Notes under the pieces: generated by a model
Databases searched by the model: none
The model's input: the letters and a program-made list of their open reading frames with translations, nothing else
Told to the model about the DNA's origin: nothing
Shown: in pieces, positions 47,272 to 58,100 of the stretch
Numbering within the stretch: position 1 is the first letter of the stretch
Layout of the letters: every line of letters starts with the position of its first letter
Program-made: the position numbers and the translations under genes
Assembly (NCBI GenBank): GCA_007713455.1
Contig: VMRT01000001.1
Span: forward strand, 372,001-436,000
Origin: Pseudomonas sp.
GTDB lineage: Bacteria; Pseudomonadota; Gammaproteobacteria; Pseudomonadales; Pseudomonadaceae
Length of the DNA: 64,000 nucleotides
Direction: 5' to 3'

Positions 47272-48060
47272 TCAAACCCCTCGCTCTGCCGGATCGCCAT
47301 CGTCACGGCGATCGTCCCCCAGCTGCAGCTTCAGGCTGCGCACTTCTTCAGTCAGGCATTCCACCTGTACCAGTAGTCGCTGCAGGGTTTCGCGGTCGGC
47401 CAGCTGGTCGCGGTTGTCTTCCTCGTTGCGGTCGGCGACGAACAGCGAACCGATGTAGGCCGCGAAGCTGCCGAACAGACCGACTCCGGACACCATCAGC
47501 AGCACCGCAACGATACGGCCCAGGGTGGTGACCGGATAGAAGTCGCCGTAGCCGACCGTGGTCACGGTGACGAACGCCCACCACAGTGCCTCTTCCGGCG
47601 TGTTGATCGAGCTTTCTGGGTTCGGCGCTTCCACCAGCAGCATGGTCAGCGCGCCAAACGCTACCAGCAGCATGGTTGCCGTGGCGGCGGAGGCGACGAT
47701 GCCTTCGGCGCGGTTGCGGAACAGGATGCGCCAGATCAGCCGCAACGACTTGATCGCCCGCAGCACCCGCAGAATCTGGAAGGCCCGAAACAGCTTGGCC
47801 GCCTGCAACCCGCCGGCAGGCACGCTGGCCAGCAGGTCGATCCAGCCCCAGCGCATGAAGCGCAGCTTGTCGTCGGCTTCCTGCAGGCGCATCCAGAAAT
47901 CGATGAAGAAAAAGAAGCACACGATGTTGTCCAGATACCCGAGCAGAGTCGATACGTCGTCGGGCAGGTCGAACACCAGATCGGCCACCAGCGCACCGAT
48001 CACGTAGACCGATAGCAGCAGGATGAAGATCTGAAAGGGTGTGATGGTGCGCTGCTTCAT
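47272..48060 (-). CDS. Voltage-gated-type potassium channel / ion transporter
   Basis: 262 residues with six membrane segments in the Kv layout. S4-like segment with regular arginines (FRAFQILRVLRAIKSLRLIW, about residues 92-111) and pore loop with selectivity filter TVTTVGYGDFYPV (about 165-177). The C-terminal about 45 residues form a charged coiled coil. Probably a tetrameric potassium channel of the inner membrane. Confidence 0.92.
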   Translation of the reverse strand: MKQRTITPFQIFILLLSVYVIGALVADLVFDLPDDVSTLLGYLDNIVCFFFFIDFWMRLQEADDKLRFMRWGWIDLLASVPAGGLQAAKLFRAFQILRVLRAIKSLRLIWRILFRNRAEGIVASAATATMLLVAFGALTMLLVEAPNPESSINTPEEALWWAFVTVTTVGYGDFYPVTTLGRIVAVLLMVSGVGLFGSFAAYIGSLFVADRNEEDNRDQLADRETLQRLLVQVECLTEEVRSLKLQLGDDRRDDGDPAERGV

Positions 48061-48147
48061 GAGTCAACCGGGTTCGTGGGGCAGGTGGGCGCAAGTTTAA
48101 AGCACACCGAGGTAACCGGGCCGGAACGATGGGAAGGAGTGTTGGGG

Positions 48148-48897
48148 ATGGAAGTGCGCAAGATGATTGGTATCGGCTGTGCCGGCTGGAGCCTGCCGCG
48201 CGAGGCGTGGCCGGCATTCGCTGAGCAAGGCACGCACCTGCAGCGCTACAGCGGAGAGCTATCGGTGGTCGAGATCAACAGCTCGTTCTACCGACCGCAT
48301 CGCCCGGCCACCTATCGCAAGTGGGCGGCGAGCGTGCCGGAGGACTTCCGCTTTTGCGTGAAGATGCCCAGGCAGATCAGTCATGAGCTGCGCTTGCGCG
48401 AGTGTGACGAGGCGCTCGAGCGCTTTCTCGGCGAATCGACCGAGCTGGCTGAAAAGCTCGGCTACCTGTTGCTGCAATTGCCGCCATCGCTGACCTTCGA
48501 TCCTTCAACGGCGGAGGACTTCTTCGCTGCCATGCGCGCACGCTACGACGGTGCACTAGTAGTCGAACCGCGGCATGCGAGCTGGCTGGACGCCGGTGAG
48601 CTGCTCGAGCGTTGGCGTATCGCACGGGTGGCGGCAGATCCTTCGCCAATTGCAGGAGCAGAGCAGGCGGGCGGCTGGTCGGGCATGCGCTACTACCGAC
48701 TGCACGGGTCGCCACGCATCTACCATTCTGCGTACTCGGCCGAATGGCTGGAGCGGCTGGCTGGTGAGTTGCGGACTTGTGCTCGGTCCGGCGTGCCGTG
48801 CTGGTGCATCTTCGACAATACCGCCAGCGGCGCTGCGGTGAGCAATGCGCTGGCACTGCAGGCGCTGCTGGCAGATGAAACCGCCTGGTCGCCCTAG
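48148..48897 (+). CDS. DUF72 (YecE-like) protein
   Basis: 249 residues from the ATG at 48148, with AAGGAG 8 bases upstream; the frame is open from 48076. TIM-barrel-like DUF72 features: IGIGCAGWSLPREAW, YSGELSVVEINSSFYRPHRPATYRKWA, FRFCVKMPRQISHELRL, YRLHGSPRIYHSAY and the C-terminal CWCIFDNTASGAAVSNAL. Function of the family is unknown. Its stop overlaps the stop of the convergent stress-protein gene by four bases. Confidence 0.88.
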   Translation: MEVRKMIGIGCAGWSLPREAWPAFAEQGTHLQRYSGELSVVEINSSFYRPHRPATYRKWAASVPEDFRFCVKMPRQISHELRLRECDEALERFLGESTELAEKLGYLLLQLPPSLTFDPSTAEDFFAAMRARYDGALVVEPRHASWLDAGELLERWRIARVAADPSPIAGAEQAGGWSGMRYYRLHGSPRIYHSAYSAEWLERLAGELRTCARSGVPCWCIFDNTASGAAVSNALALQALLADETAWSP

Positions 48898-49490
48898 CGC
48901 GGGATGATGCGTACGCGACCCGCGGTGTTGTCGCGCCGGGCAGCCTTTTCGTTTTCCGCGCGGCCGGGAATCGAGCCGAAATCCGCACCGCGATCCGGTG
49001 TCGAGCTGCCGTCCAGTTCGCGCTCATCGACGCTGATCGAGGTGGCGTCCGGGTAGCCGGTGGTCAGCGTCTCGGTGCTGGCGGTCACCGGGGTGGCATC
49101 GTCGTCGCCCCATTTGGCGCTGCGCTCGTCGATATCGATGGCGCCGTTGCGCTCCATGACACGCTCGACTGCGGAAACCCGGCTGTCGTCCTCCAGCGTT
49201 ACGGTGACGATGGTCGATCCGCGGCGGGCCGCTTCGGGGTAACGACCGGCATGCTGGCTCGATTCGTCGCCGAAGACCTTGTGAAAGAAACTGCTGATCT
49301 TGTCGGCCACTGTTGCGTCTTCACCTGGCTCTTCGCCGACCACTTCCACACGGCTGCTGTCGACGGTGTCGCTGTTGAAGGATGCCGATATCTGGATGTC
49401 GTCGCTGGACACTCCCTCGCTCACGAGTTCGGCTTTCACTTTCTCTGCTTCGGCATAGCGGTCGAAAGCGGCAATTAGAATCTGGGTCAT
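48894..49490 (-). CDS. YflT-type general stress protein
   Basis: 198 residues from the ATG at 49490 (MTQILIAAFDRYAEAEKVKA) with AGGTGAAG upstream. The N-terminal about 110 residues show the heat-induced stress protein YflT domain pattern (FDRYAEAEKVKAELVSEGVS, then STIVTVTLEDDSRVSAVERV). The C-terminal about 85 residues are low-complexity, acidic and probably disordered. Soluble. Exact function unknown. Confidence 0.7.
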   Translation of the reverse strand: MTQILIAAFDRYAEAEKVKAELVSEGVSSDDIQISASFNSDTVDSSRVEVVGEEPGEDATVADKISSFFHKVFGDESSQHAGRYPEAARRGSTIVTVTLEDDSRVSAVERVMERNGAIDIDERSAKWGDDDATPVTASTETLTTGYPDATSISVDERELDGSSTPDRGADFGSIPGRAENEKAARRDNTAGRVRIIPR

Positions 49491-49659
49491 GACTTCACCT
49501 TTCATATGCAGCGAGGCTGCGGTGGCGGGCGTCTGGACCGATAGCGGTCAACGCATGGGTACTGACTGTTGGGCGCGGCGAGCCGCACGATGGTTCCGTG
49601 CGGACTCATTACCCGATGCTTCGCCTGGAGCCGCGCCGGCCCGGGTTTTCCACCGCCGG

Positions 49660-50523
49660 CTAGCCGTTGACCACCTTGCCGCCATTGATATGAATGGTCT
49701 GGCCACTGACGTAGGACGAGTCCTCGCAGGCCAGATAGACATAAGCCGGACCCAGTTCGGACGGCTGGCCGCAGCGGCCCATGGGCATCTGGCTGCCGAA
49801 GTCTTCGAGCATCTGCGGGTCGTGCTTGCCGAGCGACGGTGGCTGCAGCGGCGTCCAGATCGGGCCGGGCGCGATCTGGTTGACGCGAATCTCGCGCTCG
49901 ATCAGCTGCTGTGACAGCGCCCGGGTAAAGCCATCGATCGCGCCCTTGGTCGAGGTGTAGTCGACCAGCAGCGGGTGGCCGATAAAGGAGTTGATCGAGG
50001 TGGTGTTGATGATCGAGGCGCCGGCCTGCAGATGGGGCAGGGCGGCACGGGTGAGATAGAAGTAGCCGTGGATGTTGGTGGCGAAGGTCTTCTCCCACTG
50101 CTCGTCGGTGATGTCCTCAAGGCGGGTCTGGACCTCCTGGCGGCCGGCATTGTTGACCAGCACGTCCAGCCGACCGAAGGCCTTCACGGTTTGTTCGACG
50201 GCATCGTTGCAGTGGCGGCTGTCGCGAATGTCGCCTGCGATCAACAGGCAGCGCTGGCCTTCGGCTTCCACCATGCGCTGGGCGTTTTCGGCGTCCTCGT
50301 GTTCGTCGAGATACATGATCGCGACGTCCGCGCCTTCACGGGCGAAGTGCACCGCTGCCGCGCGACCGATGCCACTGTCGCCGCCACTGATCAGCGCGAC
50401 CTTGCCGGCTAGCTTGCCACTGCCCTTGTAGCTGTCGCGGATGAACTCGGCCTGCGGGTGCATTTCGGTTTCGCGACCGGGCAGACGGTCCTGCTGCTGA
50501 GCGGGAATCTTCGGGTAAGCCAT
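49660..50523 (-). CDS. SDR-family oxidoreductase (YghA-like)
   Basis: 287 residues from the ATG at 50523 (MAYPKIPAQQQDRLPGRETE) with GGAG upstream. Short-chain dehydrogenase with a 40-residue N-terminal extension typical of the YghA/GSP39 group. Cofactor motif GGDSGIGRAAAVHFAREGAD (about residue 47), NNAG at about 128, catalytic YTSTKGA (about 197-203) and a C-terminal GGKVVNG. YghA relatives reduce aldehydes with NADPH. It is near stress genes; a role in stress response is inferred. Confidence 0.92.
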   Translation of the reverse strand: MAYPKIPAQQQDRLPGRETEMHPQAEFIRDSYKGSGKLAGKVALISGGDSGIGRAAAVHFAREGADVAIMYLDEHEDAENAQRMVEAEGQRCLLIAGDIRDSRHCNDAVEQTVKAFGRLDVLVNNAGRQEVQTRLEDITDEQWEKTFATNIHGYFYLTRAALPHLQAGASIINTTSINSFIGHPLLVDYTSTKGAIDGFTRALSQQLIEREIRVNQIAPGPIWTPLQPPSLGKHDPQMLEDFGSQMPMGRCGQPSELGPAYVYLACEDSSYVSGQTIHINGGKVVNG

Positions 50524-50884
50524 ACGTACTCCAGTCCTGAAATGGGTTCTGTAGGTACGGCTGGCGCTCGCCTGGAAAGTTTCGCCAGGATGCCGAACGG
50601 AGGTCAGGCAGCGGCAGAGCGCAGTGACGAACCACCGACAGCAGCGACGCCTTTGCGGCCGCTCGTCGTGGCGCACGTTTGCGACCTGACATCAGTGGAT
50701 GGCGGGCGTAGAATCCGCGCCGCTTCGACTGTCCCGTCCCTCACTCCATCCGCTCCCGCTGCCTTCCTGCTCGCTTCGCGCGTGCGGGCCGTGTGTGTCA
50801 TGGCATTCGGGCAGGAACCGTCGCCCTTACACCCGCATTCGTCGCGCTTTGCTTCGACTGAATCGATACCAGACCCACTTCTCC
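50524..50884. other. 361-base divergent intergenic region
   Basis: Lies between the SDR start (minus) and the SotB-type start (plus). No gene, hairpin or repeat stands out, and the reading frame upstream of 50885 is not conserved. Promoters for both genes should be here. Confidence 0.5.
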
Positions 50885-52075
50885 ATGAACGAATTGCAAA
50901 GCTCCCCGGCCGGGAGCTGGCTCAGCGTGATCGCACTGGCGCTGGCCGCCTTCATCTTCAACACCACCGAGTTCGTCCCTGTGGCGCTGCTAAGTGACAT
51001 CGGCCGCTCGTTCGACATGCCGCCATCCCAGGTCGGGCTGATGCTGACCATCTACGCCTGGGTGGTTGCGCTGATGTCGCTGCCGATGATGCTGCTGACG
51101 CGCAATTTCGAGCGCCGCACGCTGCTCATACTGGTCTTTGTGGTGTTCATCGGCAGCCATCTGGTTTCGAGCGTGGCGTCTAGCTACGGCATGCTGATGC
51201 TCAGCCGGATCGGCATCGCCCTGGCGCACGCGGTGTTCTGGTCGATCACCGCATCGCTGGCGGTGCGTGTCGCGCCCGCAGGCAAGCAGGCGCAAGCCCT
51301 GGGCCTGCTGGCGACCGGCAGTGCGCTGGCGATGGTGCTGGGCATCCCGCTGGGGCGAGTGGTGGGCGAGGCGCTGGACTGGCGCACCACCTTCCTGGCC
51401 ATCGGCGTGATCGCCGCGCTGGTGCTGGTCGTCCTGGCGCGGACGCTGCCATCGCTGCCGAGCCAGAATTCCGGTTCGTTGCGCAGCCTGCCGGTGCTGT
51501 TCAAACGCCCTGCGCTGTTGACCGCCTATGCGCTGACCGCGTTGGTCATCACCGCGCAATTCACCGCCTACACCTACATCGAGCCCTTTGCGCAAACCGT
51601 CGCGCACCTGAGCGGCGACATGACCACCGTCCTGCTGTTGCTCTTCGGCGGTGCCGGTCTGCTCGGTTCGTTGCTGTTCAGCCGATACAGCGCGCGCTAT
51701 CCGAGGGGCTTTCTGATCGCGGCGATCGCGGTCATGGCGATCTGTCTGCTGCTCTTGCTGCCGGCCTCGCGCGAGAGTTCGCTGCTCGGTGCGGTGGTGG
51801 TGATCTGGGGTATCGCCGGGATGTGCTTTGGCCTGGCCGTGCAATCGAAGGTACTGAACCTGGCTTCGGACGCGACCGACGTTGCCATGGCCATGTTCTC
51901 CGGCATCTACAACGTCGGAATCGGCGGCGGCGCCTTGCTCGGCAGCCTCGTTGTCAGCCATCTGGGGTTGCGTGAGATCGGCGTGGCTGCCGGCTTGCTC
52001 GCGGTCGCCGGCCTGTTGCTTTGCAGCCTTGCGACCTATCGCTTAGCCAGGCCTGCCAGCGGCACGGCGGTGTAG
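50885..52075 (+). CDS. Sugar efflux transporter, SotB family (MFS)
   Basis: 396 residues, the same length as E. coli SotB, 12 membrane segments. Start at 50885 ([20 protein letters not shown]). DHA1-type signatures are visible: [21 protein letters not shown] at the N-terminus and [21 protein letters not shown] in the segment 2-3 loop. It probably exports sugars or inducers such as arabinose or IPTG; the physiological substrate is unknown. Confidence 0.9.
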   Translation: MNELQSSPAGSWLSVIALALAAFIFNTTEFVPVALLSDIGRSFDMPPSQVGLMLTIYAWVVALMSLPMMLLTRNFERRTLLILVFVVFIGSHLVSSVASSYGMLMLSRIGIALAHAVFWSITASLAVRVAPAGKQAQALGLLATGSALAMVLGIPLGRVVGEALDWRTTFLAIGVIAALVLVVLARTLPSLPSQNSGSLRSLPVLFKRPALLTAYALTALVITAQFTAYTYIEPFAQTVAHLSGDMTTVLLLLFGGAGLLGSLLFSRYSARYPRGFLIAAIAVMAICLLLLLPASRESSLLGAVVVIWGIAGMCFGLAVQSKVLNLASDATDVAMAMFSGIYNVGIGGGALLGSLVVSHLGLREIGVAAGLLAVAGLLLCSLATYRLARPASGTAV

Positions 52076-52159
52076 CTGGGCTACGTGTGATCCGCTGCCG
52101 GGCTTGGTTGTTGCGGTGGGATCAGCAGGCTTTCGCAGAGTTAGCTTGGAAAGCTGTGG

Positions 52160-52885
52160 CTATTCATGCGTAGCGGTGCTTTCGAAAGATGCCTGTGGTG
52201 TGCTGTGGGCGGCCTGGGTGCGTGCGATATCCAATGCCGCACGCTCCAAGCAGCGGCCGATTACCCGGTCACGATGCTGGTTGCTGCGGATGCCATCCAA
52301 CAGGGCTAGAACCACATATGTAACCGTGGCTAACGCCAGCACGAATACGATGCCTTTTCCGGCGATCCAGGTATCGGTCAGCTTGATGACGTCCGTCGAC
52401 AGACTGACGATCGCCGATACCAGCATGACGATGACGAGATTCTGGGAGACCCAGCGTTCCTGAGGTGGAGGGCCAGCGATCTCGGCGACGCGCGCCAACT
52501 CCTGAATGTCCGCTGCGTTGAACCCGCGCTCTACAAGGGCATTTCGGAACAGTGCGTAGCGCAGCAGTTCTTCGCGGCGTAGAAAACCGTAGCGATTCAG
52601 CGTTTCACGGGCATAGATATCGCGGTAGTGCCACGCGCAATAGCGCTCCCGGGCCAGCAGCATGCCAAACAGCGCAAGCAGTGCGCCGGCCATGGCAGCC
52701 AACCCCTGTAACGGTGACTGGCTATTGAACCAGGTCCCAACCAGCAATATGCCGACAGCGATCGTCAGCGCCCAGGACGGCCAGACCATGCGCAGTCCGC
52801 CATGCGTGAAGCTCGCCTTGAACACGCCGGGTTGGCATTGTCGGTAGAGCGAGCGAATCTCAGCCCATGTCGCAAGTACAGTCAC
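52160..52885 (-). CDS. Membrane protein of unknown function
   Basis: 241 residues from a GTG at 52885, with GGAGG 8 bases upstream. Four hydrophobic segments (about residues 36-50, 62-78, 148-165 and 178-195) in two pairs, separated by a charged helical region (LNRYGFLRREELLRYALFRN). I do not recognise a family. It lies between the convergent SotB gene and rlhA on the same strand as rlhA, 27 bases downstream of its neighbour's promoter side, with no obvious link. Confidence 0.7.
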   Translation of the reverse strand: MTVLATWAEIRSLYRQCQPGVFKASFTHGGLRMVWPSWALTIAVGILLVGTWFNSQSPLQGLAAMAGALLALFGMLLARERYCAWHYRDIYARETLNRYGFLRREELLRYALFRNALVERGFNAADIQELARVAEIAGPPPQERWVSQNLVIVMLVSAIVSLSTDVIKLTDTWIAGKGIVFVLALATVTYVVLALLDGIRSNQHRDRVIGRCLERAALDIARTQAAHSTPQASFESTATHE

Positions 52886-52912
52886 GGCAGCGCCTCCCCG
52901 GATGTATGGACG

Positions 52913-54913
52913 TCAGGCGTGCGGCTTGTTGCGGATGGTCTTCATTAGATCGTCCGGCGTGATGTGCCCGACCACATTGCTGGCACTGCCCGGCAGCGGC
53001 AGGTCGAGGATGTGGCCCTTCATCTTGCCTACCACGTGCATCTCGCAAGGCTTGCAGTCGAAGGTCAGGGTCAGCACCTCGTCGCCGTGTACCAGCTGCA
53101 TTGGCGCGACCTTGGTGCGCACGCCAGTGACGCCCTTGGCCTGCTTCGGGCAGAGGTTGAAGGAGAAGCGCAGGCAGTGCTTGGTGATCATCACCGGCAC
53201 TTCGCCGGTTTCCTCATGGGCCTCGTAGGCCGCGTCGATTAGCTGCACGTCATAGCGGTGATAGAAGGCGCGCGCCTTCTCGTTGTAGACGTTGTAGAGA
53301 AACGACAGGTGCGACTCCGGGTAGACCGGCGGCGGCACGCTGACTGGCTTGCGGCCGCCGCGCGGACGGATCGCTTCGCGCGCTTCGCCCAGCGCCTCGA
53401 TGGCTTCGCGGCGCAGCGCCTTGAGTTGCGAGTTGGGGATGAAGAAGGCCTGCGGTGCATCCACTACGACTTCTTCGGCGTGGTAGATGGTGGTGCCGAG
53501 CTGGCTCAGCAGGTCGGCGATCTGGCCGGGCACCTGCTCGGGCTTCTTCGCTTCGCCGAACGGGCCGGGCAGGGTGGCCGTGGCATAGGCGCCTTCCTCG
53601 CTGGTGACGTGCAGCTCCAGCTCATCGGCGCGCAATTTTGCCAGCCAACGTACACCGATGCGACGCTCGGCGGAGGTCTTCTGCAGCGCGTTCTGCCAGT
53701 TGTGGTCCAGGTTGCGATTGAGCGGATGGTTCGGGCGCACCTGACGCATGGCGGCGGGCATTTCGTTGGGTTCGACGCGGTACTGCCAGAACGACTGACC
53801 ATCTTCCTCGAACTGCTTCAGCGGCTCGACCACGCTGGCGCGGAAACCCACCACCTCGCGCTTGATCAGCACGTTGAGGCCGTCACCGTTGGACAGCGGC
53901 TCGCGGGTCTGCACGGTCAGGTCATGCTTGCCGACCTTGAGCACTTCACCGACCGCAAGGCCGGTGAAGGTAGGCGAATCGAAGGCGCCGATGTCGATCT
54001 TGCGGTCGGTGACAAAGTAGTCGGTGCTGCCGCGGTGGAAGGTCTTGTCCGGGTCCGGTACGAAGAAGTGATCGGTGCGGCCGCTGGAGGCGCGGGCCAG
54101 GTCAGGGCGTTCGTCGAGGATGCCGTCGAGGCGCTGGCGGTAGTAAGCGGTGATGTTCTTCACGTAGCTCACATCCTTGTAGCGCCCCTCGATCTTGAAC
54201 GAACGCACGCCGGCGTCGACCAGGGCGCTCAGGTTGGCGCTCTGGTTGTTGTCCTTCATCGACAGCAGATGCTTCTCGAAGGCCACCACGCGGCCCTGAT
54301 CGTCCTTCAGCGTGTAGGGCAGGCGGCAGGCCTGGGAGCAGTCGCCACGGTTGGCGCTGCGCCCGGTCTGCGCGTGGCTGATGTTGCACTGCCCGGAAAA
54401 CGCCACGCACAGCGCGCCGTGGATGAAGAACTCCAGGGTCGAATCCACTTCGTCGTAGATCGCGCGGATTTCCTGCAGGTTCAGCTCGCGGGCGAGGACC
54501 AGCTGCGAGAAGCCAGCCCTGTCGAGGAACTTGGCCCGTTCCAGCGTGCGGATGTCGGTCTGGGTGCTGGCGTGGATCTCGATGGGCGGAATATCCAGCT
54601 CCATGATGCCCATGTCCTGCACGATCAGCGCATCGACGCCGATCTCGTACAGTTGGTGGATCAGCGCCCGCGCGGCTTCCAGCTCGTCGTCATGCAGGAT
54701 GGTGTTGATGGTGACGAACACCCGTGCATGAAACAGATGGGCGAATTTCACCAGCTCGGCAATGTCCGCCACGCTGTTCTCGGCGTTGTGCCGCGCACCG
54801 AAGCTCGGGCCGCCGATATACACCGCATCGGCGCCATGCAGGATGGCCTCGCGGGCAATGCTGGCGTCACGGGCAGGGGCGAGCAGTTCGAGATGGTGCT
54901 TGGGCAGGGACAT
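52913..54913 (-). CDS. rlhA: 23S rRNA 5-hydroxycytidine C2501 synthase (U32 peptidase family)
   Basis: 666 residues from the ATG at 54913 (MSLPKHHLELLAPARDASIA); the open frame further upstream is not conserved. It belongs to peptidase U32 with a DUF3656 insert. Features: GADAVYIGGPSFGARHNAEN, the FFIHGALCVAFSGQC cysteine region, RGDCSQACRLPY, SFKIEGRYKDVSYV, and C-terminal cysteines in CPKQ and CKPCEM that could hold an iron-sulfur cluster. E. coli RlhA (YdcP) hydroxylates C2501 of 23S rRNA with prephenate and iron. Assignment is by overall length and pattern; a protease role is unlikely. Confidence 0.85.
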   Translation of the reverse strand: MSLPKHHLELLAPARDASIAREAILHGADAVYIGGPSFGARHNAENSVADIAELVKFAHLFHARVFVTINTILHDDELEAARALIHQLYEIGVDALIVQDMGIMELDIPPIEIHASTQTDIRTLERAKFLDRAGFSQLVLARELNLQEIRAIYDEVDSTLEFFIHGALCVAFSGQCNISHAQTGRSANRGDCSQACRLPYTLKDDQGRVVAFEKHLLSMKDNNQSANLSALVDAGVRSFKIEGRYKDVSYVKNITAYYRQRLDGILDERPDLARASSGRTDHFFVPDPDKTFHRGSTDYFVTDRKIDIGAFDSPTFTGLAVGEVLKVGKHDLTVQTREPLSNGDGLNVLIKREVVGFRASVVEPLKQFEEDGQSFWQYRVEPNEMPAAMRQVRPNHPLNRNLDHNWQNALQKTSAERRIGVRWLAKLRADELELHVTSEEGAYATATLPGPFGEAKKPEQVPGQIADLLSQLGTTIYHAEEVVVDAPQAFFIPNSQLKALRREAIEALGEAREAIRPRGGRKPVSVPPPVYPESHLSFLYNVYNEKARAFYHRYDVQLIDAAYEAHEETGEVPVMITKHCLRFSFNLCPKQAKGVTGVRTKVAPMQLVHGDEVLTLTFDCKPCEMHVVGKMKGHILDLPLPGSASNVVGHITPDDLMKTIRNKPHA

Positions 54914-55022
54914 TGGCGCGGACCGGACTTGAATCGAAAGTCGCGCATTGTAATGGCTTGCGGCCGGTTTGGGACTGGCCGCCGGGCGAGTGGGGGCGTG
55001 ATTGTCGGTTAGCGGGAAGGGT

Positions 55023-55050
55023 GTCGAGGTGAGGTTAACCCCACCTCGAC
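55023..55050. terminator. Near-perfect palindrome after the glucan synthase gene
   Basis: GTCGAGGTG and CACCTCGAC flank GGTTAACC with a single mismatched pair, giving a stem of up to 12 bp with a TTAA loop. It is about 110 bases beyond the stop of the minus-strand synthase gene and lies before rlhA's divergent start region. No T-run, so termination is uncertain. Confidence 0.45.
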
Positions 55051-55160
55051 GGCTCGGATCAGCGCGCCAGCTTGGTGTTGCGCACGCTCGCGCTGGTGCC
55101 ATGGCAGTCTTTGACCGCCCGGCAGCGGCGCAACGAGCCCCGGACGGCTACGTGCTGGTT

Positions 55161-58100
55161 CTACAGCGTCAACACGACCTGATGTTGCCCTCCATCCAGC
55201 GCAAGTCGTACGTATCCGTTCATGCAATCGAGCGGGCCTTCATCCAGCCGCGCGTGCTGGATGCCGCGGTTGGCCTGGCCTGGGTTTTCCGCGCGGATGG
55301 CGTAGCGCGTTTCGCCCAGGGTGATGGTGGCTTCGAACACCGGCCAGTGGCTGCTGATGCACGGATCGACGATCAGCCATTCACCTTCGCGGCGGATGCC
55401 GAGGATGCCTTCGACGCCGGCGCGATACATCCAGCCGGCAGCGCCGGTGTACCAGGTCCAGCCGCCGCGGCCGTTGTGCGGTGCGACGCCATAGACGTCC
55501 GCCGCGACCACGTAGGGTTCGACCTTGTAGCGCTGGCTTTCTTTCGGTGTCAGCGCGTGATTGATCGGGTTCAGCAGCTTGAACATCCCACACGCCGCAT
55601 CGCCATCACCCAGCTTGGCAAAGGCGAGCATGGCCCACATCGCAGCGTGGCTGTATTGACCGCCGTTCTCGCGTAGGCCCGCCGGATATCCCTTGATGTA
55701 GCCGGGCTCCTTCGGCGTCTTGTCGAATGGCGGGGTGAACAGCAGGGCCAGACCGTCATGCTCGCGGATCAGGTGGTGCTGCACGGAAGCCATGGCCTGT
55801 TTCGCGCGGGCGGGGTCCGCTGCGCCGGACAACACCGCCCAGGACTGAGCAATGGAGTCGATGCGGCACTCGTCGCTGTCTTTGGAGCCCAGCCAGGTGC
55901 CGTCGTCGAAGGTCGCGCGGCGGTACCACTCGCCATCCCAGGCCTTTTCTTCCAGCGAATCAGCAAGTGCCAGGGCGTGTTCGCGCCAGCGTTCGGCGCG
56001 CTGGGCGCCAGCCACGCTGCCTCGCTGCTCCGCCAGCGGCGCGAAGAGTTCGATGGTGCGCAGCAGCAGCCAGCCGAGCCACACGCTCTCGCCCTTGCCA
56101 TTTTCTCCGACGCGGTTCATGCCGTCGTTCCAGTCACCACCGCCGATCAGCGGCAGGCCGAGTTCGCCGGTCAGCTCCAGGCACTGATCGAGTCCGCGAG
56201 CGCAGTGTTCGAACAGTGAGGCAGCCTCGTCCGCGATCATCGGCTGGAAGAAGGCATCGTGCTCGCCGGACTTGAGCAACGGCCCTTCGAGAAAGCTCAC
56301 CGGCTCTTCGAGAATCGCTGCGTCGCCGGAAACCTGAACATAGGTTGCCGTGGCGAATGCGAGCCAGACACGGTCGTCGGAAATGCGCGTGCGCACACCC
56401 TGACCGGAGTGCGGCAGCCACCAGTGCTGTACGTCGCCTTCGGGAAACTGGCGACTGGCCGCGCGCAGGATATGGCTGCGGGTGGCCTCTGGCTGCGAAA
56501 ACGTCAGTGCCATGCCGTCCTGCAACTGATCGCGAAAGCCATAGGCGCCGCTGGCCTGATAGAAAGCCGAGCGCGCCCAGATGCGGCAGGCGAGGGTCTG
56601 ATACAGCAGCCAGCCGTTGAGCATGATGTCCATCGCCCGGTCCGGCGTTTTCACCTGTACCGAGCCAAGGGCGCGGTGCCAGTGGTCCGTGACTTCACGC
56701 AGCACTGCGTCGAGATCGGCCTGGCGATAACGCTCGACCAGCGCACGCGCCTCATCAGCCGACGCGCACTGGCCAAGGAAGGCGACGATCTCGACGCTCT
56801 CCCCAGGGGCGAGCTGGACCCCGCACTGCAATGCCGCGCAAGGGTCCATGCCTGCGCCGACGCTGGCGGATAACGGTTTGCCAGTAAGCAGCGCCGCCGG
56901 CGTGGCGGGGCCGCTGTTGCGACCAAGGAATTCACTGCGATCAGCCGTCCAGGCCGTTTGTCGTCCACCCAGATCGGCGAATGAAATACGCCCGGGGAAG
57001 GCGCTGCTCCAGGGGTTGTGCGCCAGCAACAGGCCGCTGCTGGCGTCGCGCTGGGTGACGATGAAAGGCCCGGAGGCGCCGCGGGCGGTGCCGAGCACCC
57101 ATTCGCTATAACTGGTGACCGACAGTCGGCGAGGCTCGGATGACAGGTTGCGCAGCGTCAGTCGGGAAATCTTGATCGGGTCGCCAAGGGCGACGTATTG
57201 CAGCAGATCCAGCGCAATGCCTTCGGCCTGGTGCTCGAAGCGGCTGTAGCCGTGGCCGTGCCGCGCCACATAGAGGCCGTCATCGCGGATCGGTTGGGCG
57301 GTTGGGCTGAACAGCGCGCCGCTGCGTTCGTCGCGTACATAGAAGGCTTCGCCGCAGGGATCGGTGACCGGGTCGTTGGACCAGGGCGTGAGCTGATTTT
57401 CCCGGCTGTTTTCCGCCCAGGTATAGCCGCTGCCCTGCGCCGAGACCTGAAAGCCAAAGCGCGGGTTGGCGATCACGTTGATCCACGGCGCCGGTGTCGT
57501 GCTGCCCGACTCCAGCAGTGTCACGTATTCGCGGCCGTCCTTGTCGAAACCGCCGAGGCCGTTGAAGAACTCCAGCCCTTGCGCCAGTTCGCTGCCGGTA
57601 GGGCCCGGTGTCGCAACGACCGGCCGCGAGGGCGGGGTAGCGAAATGCGCTGCCACGGTGTCGCCCGGGAGCAATGTGTTGGCCAGCTGCTTGTCGATCG
57701 GCCCGCGGCGGGCTATCAGTGCTACGCGAGCGACGCTGCGCAGCAGGGCGCATGCCTCGCCGCTCAACAGGTCGGCGCGCAGCATGTACACCGATCCCTG
57801 GGCAAGCTCGGCGCCGAAGCGCGGACGTGACTGGCTGCTGCGCACCGCGGTTTCGATGGCGATCTGCAGATCCTGCAGATAGGAACTGGCGTGCTCGTTG
57901 AGAATCACCAGGTCCACCGCCAGGCGCTTCATCCGCCAGTACTCATGGGCACGGAGTAACTGGCGGACCTGGGCGATGTCCTGGATATCGTCGATGCGCA
58001 GCAGCACGATCGGCAGATCGCCCGAAATCGCGTGCGGCCACAGGCCGGATTGGGCGCCGGCACCCTGGATGATCGCGGCCGACGGCGCGCGGAATTTCGG

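Noticed and set aside
53258-55012. Open frame of 584 codons on the plus strand
   Set aside because: Fully antisense to rlhA, no ribosome site or recognisable domain; high-GC shadow.
55059-55163. In-frame continuation after the TAG stop of the glucan synthase (33 sense codons to a TGA)
   Set aside because: Could suggest stop-codon read-through, but the sequence has no known domain and TAG context is unremarkable; chance is sufficient.
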